The notes: generated by a model from the letters alone, not told the origin. A DNA stretch of 64,000 bases from Flaccisagitta enflata (GCA_965153355.1 OZ231128.1:34162001-34226000), one strand, 5' to 3'. Counted from the stretch's first letter, positions 34,109 to 47,151 are shown. Numbers and translations: made by a program.

Positions 34109-35031
34109 ATGGGCGTTGGCTTTTGTGAGGAAAGACAATATTTTCTTGAAGATGAACAAGAGGTTTGTCAGATTTTAGATAAAGAATTCCCAACATTGCA
34201 TAGTCTTTCAAGAGTAGCCACCAAAGACATAAAACATTTGGTTAAGAGACTGAGGGAATTGAACAATGACTCAGCAAGTCCCATCAATGATATTGAAGCA
34301 TTGGCTAAATCCATACAATATGGATTTATCCCAAAAGACATTTTTAGGAAACTTTACGAGAGAAATGAAGAAAAGAATCCATCCATGTTTTTCCTGGAGT
34401 TGAATAGACTGAAACGTTCTCGGCATGTCTTTTTGGCAGTGGATCAGGATAGGATGAATGTTATTCTTAGACCTTCACCAATTCGGTGTTGGTACTTTGT
34501 GCCGGCTCTTGCTTCACTGCCACCACCAAATGTTGATCAACCATGGAGTGATGTTCTGGAACACTTCACCATTGTTTTCAATATAAAGTTGAAATCAAAG
34601 AAATTAATGTACTGGGTTGCAACACTTCTTTATGATTTCTGCAACACAGCCTTCATTAATATCTATGCCAATGAATGTCATGGAACTGTGGGCAGCTTAA
34701 AAGTGCGCATTTTTGCCAATTACGAGTCAAAACTATGCAAAATTGGTTTATATGGAAAAGACGAATCATCCAAAAATCATGCATTTATTTTTTGGAGGCA
34801 GTGAAGGCCGCCATATTTGAGCACAGTGTATTGAACCTCTATCTCAAGTTTGCACATGTTGAAAAGAGGAACTCTTGGGGGAATGTCTACGAACAATATG
34901 AGGCCCATTTGAAGAAGCAGTGTGATGAAGCTGTCCAAAAAATGGAGAACGATATGATTTGTAAGGCTCAGACCACTGGCCAACAAATAGGCAACACCCA
35001 AAATCTCATGTCTTCCATTGTTGACATTTAA
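34109..35031 (+). pseudogene. unrecognised protein gene with a single-base frame break
   Basis: From ATG 34109 a frame of normal composition runs to 34793, where a run of six T shifts it; one more T would lead straight into a second frame ending at TAA 35031, giving about 307 residues. Segments include EVCQILDKEFPTLHSL, NVILRPSPIRCWYFVPAL, KKLMYWVATLLYDFCNTAFI and, after the break, VLNLYLKFAHVEKRNSWGNV. The same frame is open upstream to TGA 33998, and a short ATG frame starts at 33971. I recognise no domain; the C-terminus is charged and may be helical. It may be a decayed gene, a mobile-element protein, or an intact gene with a sequencing error in the T run. Confidence 0.55.
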
Positions 35032-35092
35032 CAAGAATTGGAATTGTGTGTGAATTAACAACAAAAACCCTAAATCTGAGTCGCATGTGTGC

Positions 35093-35098
35093 ATTAAA
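35093..35098 (+). terminator. candidate poly(A) signal of the unrecognised gene
   Basis: ATTAAA about 60 bp after the TAA at 35031. Confidence 0.45.
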
Positions 35099-35099
35099 G

Positions 35100-36590
35100 T
35101 GGCCTTTTTTGACTCAATTTTTACCTCTAAGTTGTTTTGTAACTTTGGCCATCATAAATGTTAAACTAGTGGCGCATCCGTTTGAATGGTACATCCATAA
35201 AGATGATGGGATATGTTGAATGAAAATGGCATCAGGGCATGGGCGAAGATGTTTTGCAAACCTAGCTGATCATTAGCGCTTTACAATGATTGGACAATCC
35301 AAGAATGGAGTAAAAGTAGAAAGAAGAGAAATTGGCGATTGAGAACATTCAAGAGGCTCTGAAGAGACCATTGATGGCTAAATTGTTTAACTTCTACAGT
35401 TAACACTACTTTAGGTGTTTTATGACTGGCATAAAGGTTTGTGGGTATTGTTGTAGTGATTACCATAGGAGGACAGTGGTGGACCTGCAGAGTGTACTAG
35501 AGAAGAAGAGGCTTATAAGCAGAGGATTATAATAAGGACCCAAAAGTTACATTGTAAAGAAACCATGCCCTTAGAGGACAGAATTGAAGGTTAAGATTAA
35601 TGCAATTGTTGGACATCCTTTGAGGTCAAATTGAGGCCAAAATCTAACACCATCCCTTTATTTGCAATATTTTTGTGCCAGGGACACAAGATTAGTCCTA
35701 AGTAAAAGGTGATTTGACAAATTTATGAAACTACATCTAATTTTTTTTTCATACGGGACCATTAACATGTTCCCAAGCTCAAACTGTTAAAAAAAAGCGA
35801 AAAATTTGAAGACGCTCTCTTTCATGATTTTTATTGAAAATTCTGCCATTGAGAGGAAATTAGTTTTTACTTCAAGGACTTGTAAAATGTGAACTACTTG
35901 ACCGATTTTGATGAAATTTTGATACAAGAAACGTCAATCTATGCTCTTCAAAAGACAATCAGTATGAAATCCGAGATATGTGGCATCTCTGGGTAAAAGC
36001 TTAACAGAATCCGTCATCTCAGGCTGATGACCCGGTAGATACATTTTTTGTAAACCATTCCATGTTGTTATAGGAACAGTGTGATAGGAGAAGGCGTCGT
36101 CGTTACAAATGGATTGTTATTTTGTTCGAGGGTTTTTGCCACCATACTTGTACAATCTTCAAAAGTCTTTCTTCAATTTCTTTTTTCCGCTGGCTATTTT
36201 TGAATTTTCATTTTTCCCTCTTTTATGTTGAATCTTCTTAGTTGCCAGTTACCACTTAAACATCTTTGATATAGCGAGAAGAACAAACAAGGCATTATGT
36301 TATGTGTTTCTTTTTCTTTTGCGGCCTAGCAACTATGAAAGAGTTACGAATCAAGCTATTTTGATCTCGTGAGAATGAAATTATGGAAACCAATAGGATA
36401 CAGGCAAAGCATAAACACAAACAAAAGTACACCAACAAACAAAAACACATTCCATGTTTTTTGCTTTTTGTGGGATTTTAAGCTGGTTATCATGCAAGGC
36501 TTGGGTGGAGTCAGGGTAAAGGATGGGGATGGGTTTAGGGTCGGGTTAAAGGTATGAGTTAAGACTAGGGGTGTTGAATCAATAGTGCAA
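35100..36590. other. no supported gene
   Basis: Unassigned sequence of mixed composition. No domain, terminal repeats or array noticed. Confidence 0.4.
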
Positions 36591-36591
36591 G

Positions 36592-36607
36592 CACACACGC
36601 ACGCACG

Positions 36608-36680
<73 letters not shown>
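36592..36680. repeat. (AC)n microsatellite
   Basis: ACGC lead then about 35 AC units. Confidence 0.95.
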
Positions 36681-36681
<1 letters not shown>

Positions 36682-36726
36682 CACACGAAAGCACTTGCTC
36701 AAGTATTCACTAACATTTTCTGTTTT

Positions 36727-36732
<6 letters not shown>

Positions 36733-36801
<69 letters not shown>

Positions 36802-36910
36802 ACTCACTCACTCACTCACTCACTCACTCACTCACTCACTCACTCTCTCTCTCTCTCTCTCTCTCTGTCGCTATGCACTTGCTCAAGTATTCACTAACAT
36901 TTTCTGTTTT

Positions 36911-36953
<43 letters not shown>

Positions 36954-37084
36954 ACTCACTCTCTCACTTACTCACTCACTCACTCTCTCTCTCTCTCTCT
37001 CTCTCTATCTCACTCACTCACTACTCACCACTCACTCTCTTCTCTCTCTCTCACTCACTCACTCACTCTCACTCACTCACTCAC

Positions 37085-37143
<59 letters not shown>

Positions 37144-37337
37144 TTGCTATGAGGTCTCTTGCTACCACCCTGACACTAGTTCTCCTCTTTTCAACGCCAT
37201 CTTCAACTTTTGCTCTGGTGGATTTGCTATTGATGGCTCTCACTCTCTCTCTCTCTCTCTCACTCATCCACATACTCAATCACTCACTCACTCACCACTC
37301 ACTCACTCACCCACTCACCTATTCACTCAACCACTCA

Positions 37338-37405
<68 letters not shown>

Positions 37406-37471
37406 TCTGTCCTAAAGGAGAAAAACTCGCGTTCTTGTGTTAAGTAAACTTGCAGGAGAAAGGCGATTCAG

Positions 37472-37535
<64 letters not shown>
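36733..37535. repeat. compound (CT)n / (CACT)n cluster
   Basis: CT runs alternate with CACT runs. The segment GCACTTGCTCAAGTATTCAC with TAACATTTTCTGTTTTC occurs twice (about 36691 and 36871), so part of the cluster arose by a 180-bp tandem duplication. A short non-repetitive island is at 37140-37225. Confidence 0.9.
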
Positions 37536-37539
<4 letters not shown>

Positions 37540-37829
37540 AACCACTATCTCAGTTTCTAAATCTTTCCTCCCCCTCCATCTCTGCCATTTTTTTTTCTTC
37601 TTCGTCATATCTTTTCTTTTCTATTTCTTTTTGCACTTTTTTTTTTTCTGATTTTCTCTTCTTCATTTACCTTATGATCTAGTTTTCATTTTTCGATTTG
37701 TTTCATGTTTGCTCATCAAATCATTATTGAAGTTTATGATGATACTCCATCGCGATTCCTTACTGTTGTGCTGTTTTAAACCTGCCTGCTCGTAAACCCG
37801 TCTTTACCCTAACCCTCCTCCTCCTCCAC

Positions 37830-37835
<6 letters not shown>

Positions 37836-37872
<37 letters not shown>
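37836..37872. repeat. (CT)n microsatellite
   Basis: About 18 CT units. Confidence 0.93.
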
Positions 37873-37877
<5 letters not shown>

Positions 37878-38009
37878 TTCAGGATGGTGCTTTTGTTTTG
37901 AATTTTAAGCGTCATTCCATCTCACCGTGATAAATCTCCGTCTTCTGTATGTTTGCGTTGTCAGTGATGTTGTTGTTGATCTTCTTCCTGTTCTTCTGTT
38001 TGTTCTTCT

Positions 38010-38320
38010 GTTTGTTCTTCTTCTTCTTCTTCTTCTTCTTCTTCTTCTTCTTCTTCTTCTTCTTCTTCTTCTTCTTCTTCTTCTTGTCCTTCTTGTCCTT
38101 CTTGTTCTTCTTGTTCTTCTTCCTCTTCTTCTTGTTCTTCTTGTTCTTCTTGTTTTTCTTGTTCTTCTTGTTCTTCTTTTTCTTCTTTTTCATCTTTTTC
38201 ATCTTTTTCTGTTTCTTCCTCTTCTTCTTCTTCTTCTTCTTCTTCTTCTTCTTCTTCTTCTTCTTCTTCTTCTTCTTCTTCTTCTTCTTCTCCTTCTTCT
38301 TCTTCTTCTTTTTCTTCTTT
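38010..38320. repeat. (TTC)n block with TTG variants
   Basis: TTC runs with CTTGTTCTT interruptions. Confidence 0.95.
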
Positions 38321-38329
38321 TTAACGCTG

Positions 38330-38900
<571 letters not shown>

Positions 38901-38904
38901 TTGT

Positions 38905-40300
38905 TGTAGTTTTTGTTTTTTTTGCTGTTGTTGCAATGTTAAACGAGCTATTTCGCATTCTATCTTTTTACACTGATTTTTTTTTTTGGAGGGGGGGGGG
39001 GTTCCTTACTCCTCTTCTCCAATTAACCTCCGTTGGGAAAACATGGTAACTGCGTTTTGATATGGCTGCTCTTCGAAAAAGAACTCATCAACCGACCGCG
39101 ACAGACAGTTAGGCACGATTTTGAAAAAAAAAAGTCCATAGAGCACTAGACAGTTATACTGTGAAGCACCACAAGAGCGCACCTGCTATGATAGATTGCC
39201 CGCCTATAAGGCATACAAATTGTAGTCCCATAAGAGAATTTGTAATTTGTTATTAGTTATTTCTATGTTGGTAATGAGGTCTATGGGCCTTCAGCAATGC
39301 GCTCTAGTTAAGCTCAACTGTACCACCAGAGAGGAAGATTGACACGCTATCGGACAAAAATACAAGAAGTTATTCATTCTTTTATTGTCATCTGATTGCT
39401 TATCATCTGATACATCCCTCGGTCATTCAACCTCAACAATTTAGTTGCGACCGAGCTAAGTGCAAGTGTAAATAACCAGGTTGTCATATTATTTGTATCG
39501 TTAATTTCAGTATCTAATCCCTGCTCGTTGGGCCTTGGCTACTCGTGTACCTATTTAATGAATGTTAAACCTACAAAAATTCCTTTCTGACTGATTTCTT
39601 TTTATCATTAAATCGGTAATGAAATTGGTATTTGATATATATTGTCTTCATTGGAATGCATCCTTTGGATAGGGGAACCGTTTTAAAGTTTATCTTTTAA
39701 GACTTAAAATCTTACAAGATTGCTCATTTTAACAAATACAGCGAGATTAAAAACCTAGTGGAAAATTGAAAAATTGATGATTAAAGAAATCAAAATGAAA
39801 CCATATAACGTGGCATGAAGATCAGAAAATTCCGTTATAACAAAGATAAGAATTGAAAAAAAAAAAAACGAAAAACAAGACCGTATACGCGGCTACCCCT
39901 CAGGACATGCAAAGAGGGAAATACCTCCCACAACTGTGGGGGGCCCAGGGCCAGGACCATTTTTCTTTAGAGCTTGGGCCCTTTTTTCTTTGGATACTCT
40001 ACATGGTATGAACTTACTGGCTCAGCCGAGGTAGGTTTCTTGAAAATAGATTGTAGGACGGCCCTGTTAAGATTTTTAAAGTTGCAAAGAGTAGACACTA
40101 TGAAACAGTAATTGCCCAATAAAGAGGTAAACCAAAAGCCAAGCAGTAAAGGGCTCTTAGAATTAAGAGGGGCGAAGTTATAAAACAGATTTAAGCGGGC
40201 CCGGCAATGAAGGGCACCTTCCTGTCACGTGCGGGTAATGAAGTGGGCTTACCATAGGTTTGGTCAGGAGCAGTGATAAAGAAATCGCCGAAAACTCAAA
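38905..40300. other. no supported gene; small H fragment at 39870-39912
   Basis: The only recognisable item is AACAAGACCGTATACGCGGC, the GGCCTTG end of an H element in minus orientation. The remainder is unassigned. Confidence 0.45.
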
Positions 40301-40306
40301 AAGAGA

Positions 40307-40470
40307 AACAAGTGACGCAGGGTCGCAATATCGTTACGGACGGGTGGGCAGGGGCAACCCCCCCTACCCACATATCTTCCAAAAAAACACTATTCGACTC
40401 GTGTTCATGGACCGACGGACCAACGGACCGACAGACAAAGCCTCTTATAGAGTTTCGTGTCCGCAACTAA
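40307..40470 (-). mobile_element. H element (GTTGCG subfamily)
   Basis: AACAAGTGACGCAGGGTCGC, GGACGGGTGGGCAGGGGC, GACGGACCAACGGACC tract, and GTTTCGTGTCCGCAACTAAG at the hairpin end. Paired with 5145 and 47152. Confidence 0.83.
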
Positions 40471-41039
40471 GAAAGCAGATTGATGGACGAGCAGATGGAG
40501 GGACCAACCAACAGTTAAAGCGACGCACGGTGTCGACTGGACGCAACTACAAAAGAAAAAAAATCTACGAAAATGTAAGAGGAGCAGACACAGCAGCAAC
40601 ACGAAAAGCAACACCAAAAGCAACAGTTGCATTCTTCGTGTTAAATTACACAATCACACAATTATTTACAGTTACACAATTTCACAATAACGATAATTTA
40701 ACTACATAATTGCACAATTACACATTAACACAATTAGACAAATATTCAAATACTCAATTACTCAATTGCACAACTACATAATTTTACAATTACACAATAA
40801 AATGGCGAAAAGATAACATATAAGTTATAACCTTTACAAACTGCTCTAACGAACACAGTTGTAACGAAATTTCGCCTATGAAGAAATGAATTTCAAGTCC
40901 CTTCGAAGAATTCCTTGTATTCCATATGATGGCTTGAATGAAAATTGTCTGTAATGAAATATTTTTGCGGTCCCTATGACTTCGTTAGTATAATTTTTAA
41001 CTTGCATATGATTACAAAACAAAATGACCTCGAAAATGT

Positions 41040-41152
41040 CTAAAAGCTTTAAACTCTCTCACGGCGGAAGCGACCAATCGATCGACCAACCGACCAATCG
41101 ACCAACCAACCGACCGACATGCTAACTTCTAAAATCGCGTAAACGCGACTTA
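41040..41152 (-). mobile_element. H element, partial
   Basis: GCGACCAATCGATCGACCAA tract and TCGCGTAAACGCGACTTAAA at the hairpin end. The opposite end is missing. Confidence 0.65.
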
Positions 41153-41229
41153 AAAGGGCAGAAAGAAAAAAATATCGTTGGAGGAGCAAAAAGGCGGCGA
41201 AAAACCTAGAGAAAAGATTTCATATTTTT

Positions 41230-41231
<2 letters not shown>

Positions 41232-41266
<35 letters not shown>

Positions 41267-41412
41267 ACAGATGGGGCGAGAAATAGTCGTCGAATGTCCC
41301 TCAAGAATCCACTAATGATTTGAGGTCGAGTGAGAGTGCGGCAACTCTAGCTAGATTGCGGTGGTGGTGGTGATGATGGTGGTGGTGGTGGTGGTGGTGG
41401 TGGTGGTGGTGG
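41232..41412. repeat. (CT)n and (GGT)n tracts
   Basis: CT at 41232-41263 and GGT at 41353-41412. Confidence 0.9.
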
Positions 41413-42262
41413 TAGCGGTGATTATAACAGTGGAAGAGGTATTGGGGGCGGTGGCGGTAGAGGTGCTGATGATGGGGTAACCGACAAGGTGATGCCTTTG
41501 ATCACACATCCTGTTTTACTCCAAAGACCTTGTCATCAACATGAAAATGGTCGGTTAGACATTTAAACAGAGCTGCAGCTAGCGGTATCCATAAGACGGC
41601 AAATTTTTGAAGGAAAATTAAGTGGTTCACCATACTTTTTGCATCATTATTAGGACAATATTGAAGCTGGGATGCTTTTAGTGGACAAATTGTCTTTAAA
41701 GATACTTGGTGCATACAATTCTATCATATTCTGACCTTAAATTTAATTTGAACTATGCAATTCACATGCAAACAAGGAGGAAAATGATGATTTTTAGTTA
41801 ATTTCTACTTACACTTTTCTATTTTCTTAGGTCGAAATTCTAAGAAAGCCACATACAGGGAAATTTTGCATTTTGAAAAGCATAGCTCTCTCTGTAATCG
41901 ATTAATGAAGAGAACTATGTTCTTGGTCTTTGTATTTTTTCATTTCATAAGCAAATTTAGAATTTCGACCAGCCCCCTGTCAGTGACTAAAAAAAAAAAG
42001 TAGAAATTTTCAATTATCTTTTTATAGTATTATTGGCTAAACTTGGTCCTCTTGCTAAATCAATGCAAATTTTTCTTTTGAATATCATATCTGACCTATC
42101 TCAATCACTTTGATTTACTTATTTTTCCTTTTTCCTTTATTTATTTTTTCCATTTTGACATTCTTCGAAACGCAAATGTTGGCTTCGGAGGGACGCCGTC
42201 ATAAGAACAAAAATTGATAAATTTGGACCTTTTTCGTGTATTGTTAAAACCAATCAAAGTCA
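41413..42262. other. no supported gene; small inverted repeat
   Basis: GTCGAAATTCTAA at 41831 and its inverse TTAGAATTTCGAC at 41958 face each other about 115 bp apart. Otherwise unassigned. Confidence 0.45.
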
Positions 42263-42452
42263 AACAAGCCCAACACACGGTAGACGTCGCGGGCCATCTG
42301 GCAGGGGCAGTGCTACAGTACTCCAAAATATTGTCAGATAGATGGATGGATGGATGGACGGAATGACTGACAGACCAATGGGCAATGGACCAACAGACAC
42401 ACCGACGGACCGACCAACAGATCGACATAGCAACGAGAGTCGCTTGTCCCCA
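42263..42452 (-). mobile_element. H element, diverged
   Basis: ACAAGCCCAACACACGGTAG, GGCAGGGGCAGTGCTACAGT, GATGGATGGACGG and GACGGACCGACC tracts, and a decayed hairpin GAGTCGCTTGTCCCCACGGA. Confidence 0.65.
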
Positions 42453-42815
42453 CGGAAGTGTGAGTGGTGGCGGTGATGACGGCAATTGTGACGAATAGCT
42501 GTCATAGTAACGAATAAAGTGAGGGCAATTGTGATGATAGGCTTGGTTTTAGTGACGATAATGACGGCGATTGAGACGATGATAGAAGGTGAAACAGACG
42601 CTGATGACTACTTCTTCCGACATGATGATTTTCTCAATCATCTCGTTGTGGTGAGCATGATGAAAGCGATCAGGGCGTAGAAAGATAGTCGTTTGACCGG
42701 TACGATCCTAGGCCAGAACCCTTCAAATTTAGAGAAAAAAGTAGGCATAAACTCACTGACAGGATATTGACATTTGCCACTGAGCTGGCAGTAGCCCAAG
42801 TGGTATCGCAGAAAG

Positions 42816-42954
42816 AACAAGGCCGGATACACGGCAATCCAGTCGCGTACGTTTGGGCAGGAGCCGTAATGCAAAAATGGCTCGCAATTCAAAAATGTAA
42901 CGGACCGACCGACCGACACGGCAAGGTGTAGAGTCGCGTGTCCGCGACTAAAAA
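42816..42954 (-). mobile_element. H element (short subfamily)
   Basis: AACAAGGCCGGATACACGGC ... GTCGCGTGTCCGCGACTAAA, about 139 bp, almost the same as 14048-14182. Confidence 0.87.
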
Positions 42955-43221
42955 GTGTTCTGAAACAAATTTGTTTATATACTGATAAGCTGAGAAAGAC
43001 AGAGCCAAAACATCCGATAAAACATCCGCCGTTTCTCCGCGTGACTTTGTGTAGGTTTTGTATAAAAAATTTTATCTCAGGTTACTTCCGCTCCGAGTCT
43101 GTTCTGCATTTTAGGCGAATGATAATGGAGAAACCTTAAGCCTAGAAATTTTATCCAATTTTAAAGCCAAGATGAAGTAAACAGGATACAACGTTAGAGT
43201 TAACGAAGGTGCGGCGTTGAA

Positions 43222-43325
43222 TTCAACAAGGCCCTTTGAGGCCGATGCCCAAAAAGGGGACGGTCCTGCGGATGAATGGACGGACATAGCAGTGTGTAGA
43301 GTCGCGTAGCACGCGACTTTAAAAA
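43222..43325 (-). mobile_element. H/F chimera
   Basis: Starts CAACAAGGCCCTTTGAGGCC, continues GATGCCCAAAAAGGGGACGG with CCTGCGG (F arm), then GGATGAATGGACGGAC and the H hairpin GTCGCGTAGCACGCGACTTT. Both families share the GGAC tract, a likely junction point. Confidence 0.6.
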
Positions 43326-43639
43326 GTGTCTGGTGAAGTTTCAGAAGAGTCAGACATGAAAGCTTATACATATCGGATACAAATCCAGTGAATAACAAGA
43401 GAGGCTGGAAGGAATAAATCACAAGTATTTCTGCCGTGACTATTCAATTCATTCTACAAAATCGTTTTTCTTGATTATATTAGAAAGAAGGACCATGATA
43501 GAAATAAGTCGCATAATAATGACTTCTTCACGCAATCTTCCGAATAACGCCCGTTACAAAGTTTTCAGTTGTATTGTTGCCCCTCCAAAAAAATCATTCA
43601 TTCCATAGTTGCACGAGGATGAGATGGTCCGCGGTCCCC

Positions 43640-43895
43640 GATGCCCCTAGATTAGTGTATGTGGAGATGAGGAGGTGAGAATGGCAACGATCCCGAAGAG
43701 ATCGATGCCCTATGCTTGGGCTCATGTAGAATCATGGTGTATTTTACAGTCTAAGGGGTTAATTTGGCCCAAATGGCTGATATTTGGGCCCGGCCCTGAA
43801 TGGATTTTTAGCCATGAGGCTGAGTTGGGCTTTGAAGCCGCGATTTGGGCATACGGTTGAGGTTTGGGCCTCGAGGCTGAGATTTAAGCTATAGG
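43640..43895. mobile_element. F element remnant
   Basis: GGCAACGATCCCGAAGAGAT, CGATGCCCTATGCTTGGG, then 21-bp units of GATTTGGGCCTCGAGGCTGA type. It resembles the left part of the copy at 60784, strongly decayed. Confidence 0.45.
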
Positions 43896-44170
43896 AGTGG
43901 ACTCAAAAGTTTGCACACACTTGGAGAATGATAAGATTTATTGATAAGATATCAAACAAATCTGTATGTGTACAGTGCAAGGATGGCCCATAGGTTCTTT
44001 TTTCAAATAAAAAGTCTGTAGCCATTTCGTAAGTAGTAGGTGATATTGAACTTCTCAATTTTTTTTCTAATGACTATTTGCACTTTTTTGCTTGCCATTT
44101 CCAAACGCTTAAAGCTGCAGGAACCGGAATGCGCTTATTTTGTAAATTTATTGAAGCGGATCACTTTCGT

Positions 44171-44395
44171 TTTTTAGTCGCGTGCACGCGACTCTATGAC
44201 CCACTCTGTCCGTCTGTCGGTCCGTTGGTCCGTCGGAAACGCTTAGCTTTTTTACGTCGTTTTGCGTCATTTTGAGTCATTTTAAGTCATTTAAAGTAAT
44301 TCTAAGTCAATTTACATTTAGGCTTTTGATCTTTTTGTCTTTTAGTCTTATGGTCTTAACAACCGCACGCGACTGTAAGGTGTTGGCCTTGTTTT
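44171..44395 (+). mobile_element. H element (long subfamily), complete
   Basis: TTTTTTAGTCGCGTGCACGC start, GTCCGTTGGTCCGTCGG tract, TTTTTTACGTCGTTTTGCGT, short array of GTCATTTTAA units, and GGTGTTGGCCTTGTTTTT end. This is the standard size (about 225 bp) against which the 2-kb copy is judged. Confidence 0.85.
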
Positions 44396-44465
44396 TCTAA
44401 GTAACTAATATTTCTAGGAGCCAAGATATCTTAGATTAACGGCATGTGTTGACTCTTTTCCTCGG

Positions 44466-44565
44466 TAGGAATCTGGGCCTCGAGTAGGGATTTAAGCCTC
44501 GAGATAGGGATTTGGGCCCCAAGGCTTGGTTTTGGGCCTCGAGGCTGGGATTTGAGTCTCGGGAA
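44466..44565. repeat. 21-bp array (F-interior type)
   Basis: Four or five units of GGGATTTGGGCCTCGAGGCT type without recognisable arms. Confidence 0.65.
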
Positions 44566-45056
44566 GGGGAGTAACGTAGGAGAAGGAGAGGGAGGATGAG
44601 AAATTTCCTCATACATGTATGTGAAAGCCCAATAAGGATGTTTCATATGGCCTTACGAAAAGTTTTTACATCAGATGAGCCACTGGTTCACAAGAACCAA
44701 CATTGTAATCTGACAGTTTGATCTGACAGTATTTGATCTGAATCCTTGGTAAGTCTAGCGCCAAATACAGGAGATACCATGGCTGTGTAAGGAAGAAGTA
44801 CACGTGGATAAAAATGTCACTCATCAAGAGGTAAATGCGATTCACTTACAAGTGGGAACGATGCAGAGACGGTTGGAATTGAAATTATTGTCTAACGAAT
44901 AATAACTTTATCCAACTTCTCCCCCATACCTCAAATGACTGCTAACGTTTGCCTTTTGTCAATGCTTCTTCTTTTTCTTTTTTTCATGCAATGCCGAGCT
45001 TACTTTGCCACGCCATCATGCGAGAAGAGTGATGAAAAAACTTCATGCCATCATTC

Positions 45057-45215
<159 letters not shown>

Positions 45216-45399
45216 CATGCGCCTTCTGACACAATCCCCCTTCAGCCATGGCGTTCTCTCGTTAGGCTTTCATGTCATAACCAAAACCTCTGCTTCTCTC
45301 CATTTTAGGTGATTTGAATAAATGTACCATAAAATTGACGTATTAGCCTCCTTCGACTTTCCAGTTCCACGCCACCGCTCTCTCCTTCATTTATGTTTC

Positions 45400-45960
45400 C
45401 CACCGACCTTCACTCTCCACTGTCACTCCTCTCTATACTACCTTCTCTTCTCTTCCTTCCTTACTCATTTTCTCTTTCCCTGACCCCTAACATCCTTTCT
45501 CTCTGTGTTTTTTACTCTCTGTCATGGTTTCTTTCCGTCTTTTTTTTTTATCCTTCTTTCTTTCTCCATTTATTCTTTTCTTACTTTTTATTTTCTTTCT
45601 TACTCTCTTCTCTCCTTTTTCTTTCTTCCCTTCTTTCTTTCTTACTTTCTTTCTTCTCTCCTCTTTCTTTCTTCCTTTCTGCCTTTCTTACATTCTTTCC
45701 CTCTTTCCCTTTTTTTCATTCTCTCTTCCTCTCTTTCTTTCTTTCTTTCTCTTTTTCTCTCTTTCTTTTCTCTTTTTTCTTTTTTCTTTTTTCTTTATTC
45801 TTTTATCTTTTTTCTTTTTTTCTTTCTTTCTTTCTTTCTTTCTTTTCTGCTCCTCTTATTTGTTTCTTTCATTCTTGATTCTTTTTTTTGTCTTTTATTC
45901 TTTCACCATTCCTTTTTTTTTTTTTTACATTGTTTTTCTCTCTCTCTCTTTTTTAATTAT
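45400..45960. repeat. degenerate C/T-rich tract
   Basis: TTTC, TTTTTC and TCTC words without a fixed period. Open frames here are low-complexity. Confidence 0.8.
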
Positions 45961-46162
45961 TCTCAAAGATATATTGTTCTCTAATCGTTTTGTTAATTTT
46001 TTTCACCTCTCATGTTTTGATATTTCTTCATCTCCTTTAGCATATCTTTGAGTTGCAGGCAGCCTACAACATGAAAGCCTCATTGCAATTCTTGGTCCAT
46101 CGTTCCGTCAGGTGATTCGATGTACCGGAACGATTCTATTCATGCACGTGCGATTGCATAAG

Positions 46163-46297
46163 AAACATTTGTTTTATTTTGTTTTGTTTTGTTGTTTTGT
46201 TTTGTTTTGTTTTGTTTTGTTTTGTTTTGTTTTGTTTTGTTTTGTTTTGTTTTGTTTTGTTTTGTTTTGTTTTGTTTTGTTTTGTTTTGTTTTGTTT
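46163..46297. repeat. (TTTTG)n microsatellite
   Basis: About 26 TTTTG units. Confidence 0.97.
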
Positions 46298-46597
46298 TTG
46301 TTGCCCCGGAATGAAGTGAATGTCAGTTTTTTCCGAAAAGTACAGACGATGGAAGTCAAACTTGAGAATGTTGTTGTCTTTTTCCCGAGGCAGAATTCAG
46401 CGGGGCAATTTCTGTATACATAGCAGCTGAGATCAGACTCGCTGGGACAATTTTATAGATACCTAAACACGATCGCGTAAAGCATCTGGTTAAAGCTGAA
46501 GTTGTTTTTTGTACAACATACATGACTTGACTCTACAAGATATGTACGTATGCAGGCAACCATTTAATCACGAAAGTTGTACTTAAGTTAAAATCAT

Positions 46598-46631
46598 TTC
46601 CACTGAAGCACGACGTCGTGCTTCAGTGGAA
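46598..46631. other. 34-bp perfect palindrome
   Basis: Both strands read TTCCACTGAAGCACGAC followed by its exact inverse, centred between 46614 and 46615, with no spacer. Partial direct echoes (CTTCAGTGGAAT near 46670) lie downstream. Confidence 0.9.
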
Positions 46632-46803
46632 TGAAGACTAACTAGTGCTCTTTGCAATTCGAACTTCAGTGGAATTGGAAATAACTGATTTTATCATTGA
46701 AGCAAAGATAGTCAAAGTAATCTCCATTTACTTTTATCTGAAGAAATCATCTCCTTTCTTTTTAATTTTTACGTCTTACTTTTTTTCTTCATCTAAGTAC
46801 GCT

Positions 46804-46888
46804 TACTGACAGACCGACGGACCCACCCACGGACCGACCAAGATGCTGACACAGCAAGATGTCGATTCGAGTGTTCGTCACTAAAAAT
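46804..46888 (-). mobile_element. H element fragment
   Basis: GACAGACCGACGGACCCACC tract and a decayed end GAGTGTTCGTCACTAAAAAT. Confidence 0.5.
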
Positions 46889-47151
46889 TCGTTGTTATCA
46901 TGACCCGTTCACGAAACTTTCTTCCCAAAGTGCGGTGGATGTCGATGGTATCTTGACGTGACAATCCCTTTCGAAGAATATAAAGATCAGGTGGTTTTTG
47001 AGACAGATTCAGGGTGCATAAGGAATTCCGTGGGAATTCATTTCTGTCAAGAAAAACGGCAGAAAATTCTCATTTATCCTGATTAGACAGCGGATTGAGC
47101 TCAAAGCTCGAGAAAGTGCGAAAAGAAAGAAATCCAAGAAATGAAAAAAAA

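Noticed and set aside
34760-34820. Programmed -1 frameshift in the orphan gene
   Set aside because: The T6 run does not fall in a canonical X XXY YYZ heptamer in the zero frame, and no downstream pseudoknot is apparent; a one-base loss or read error is simpler.
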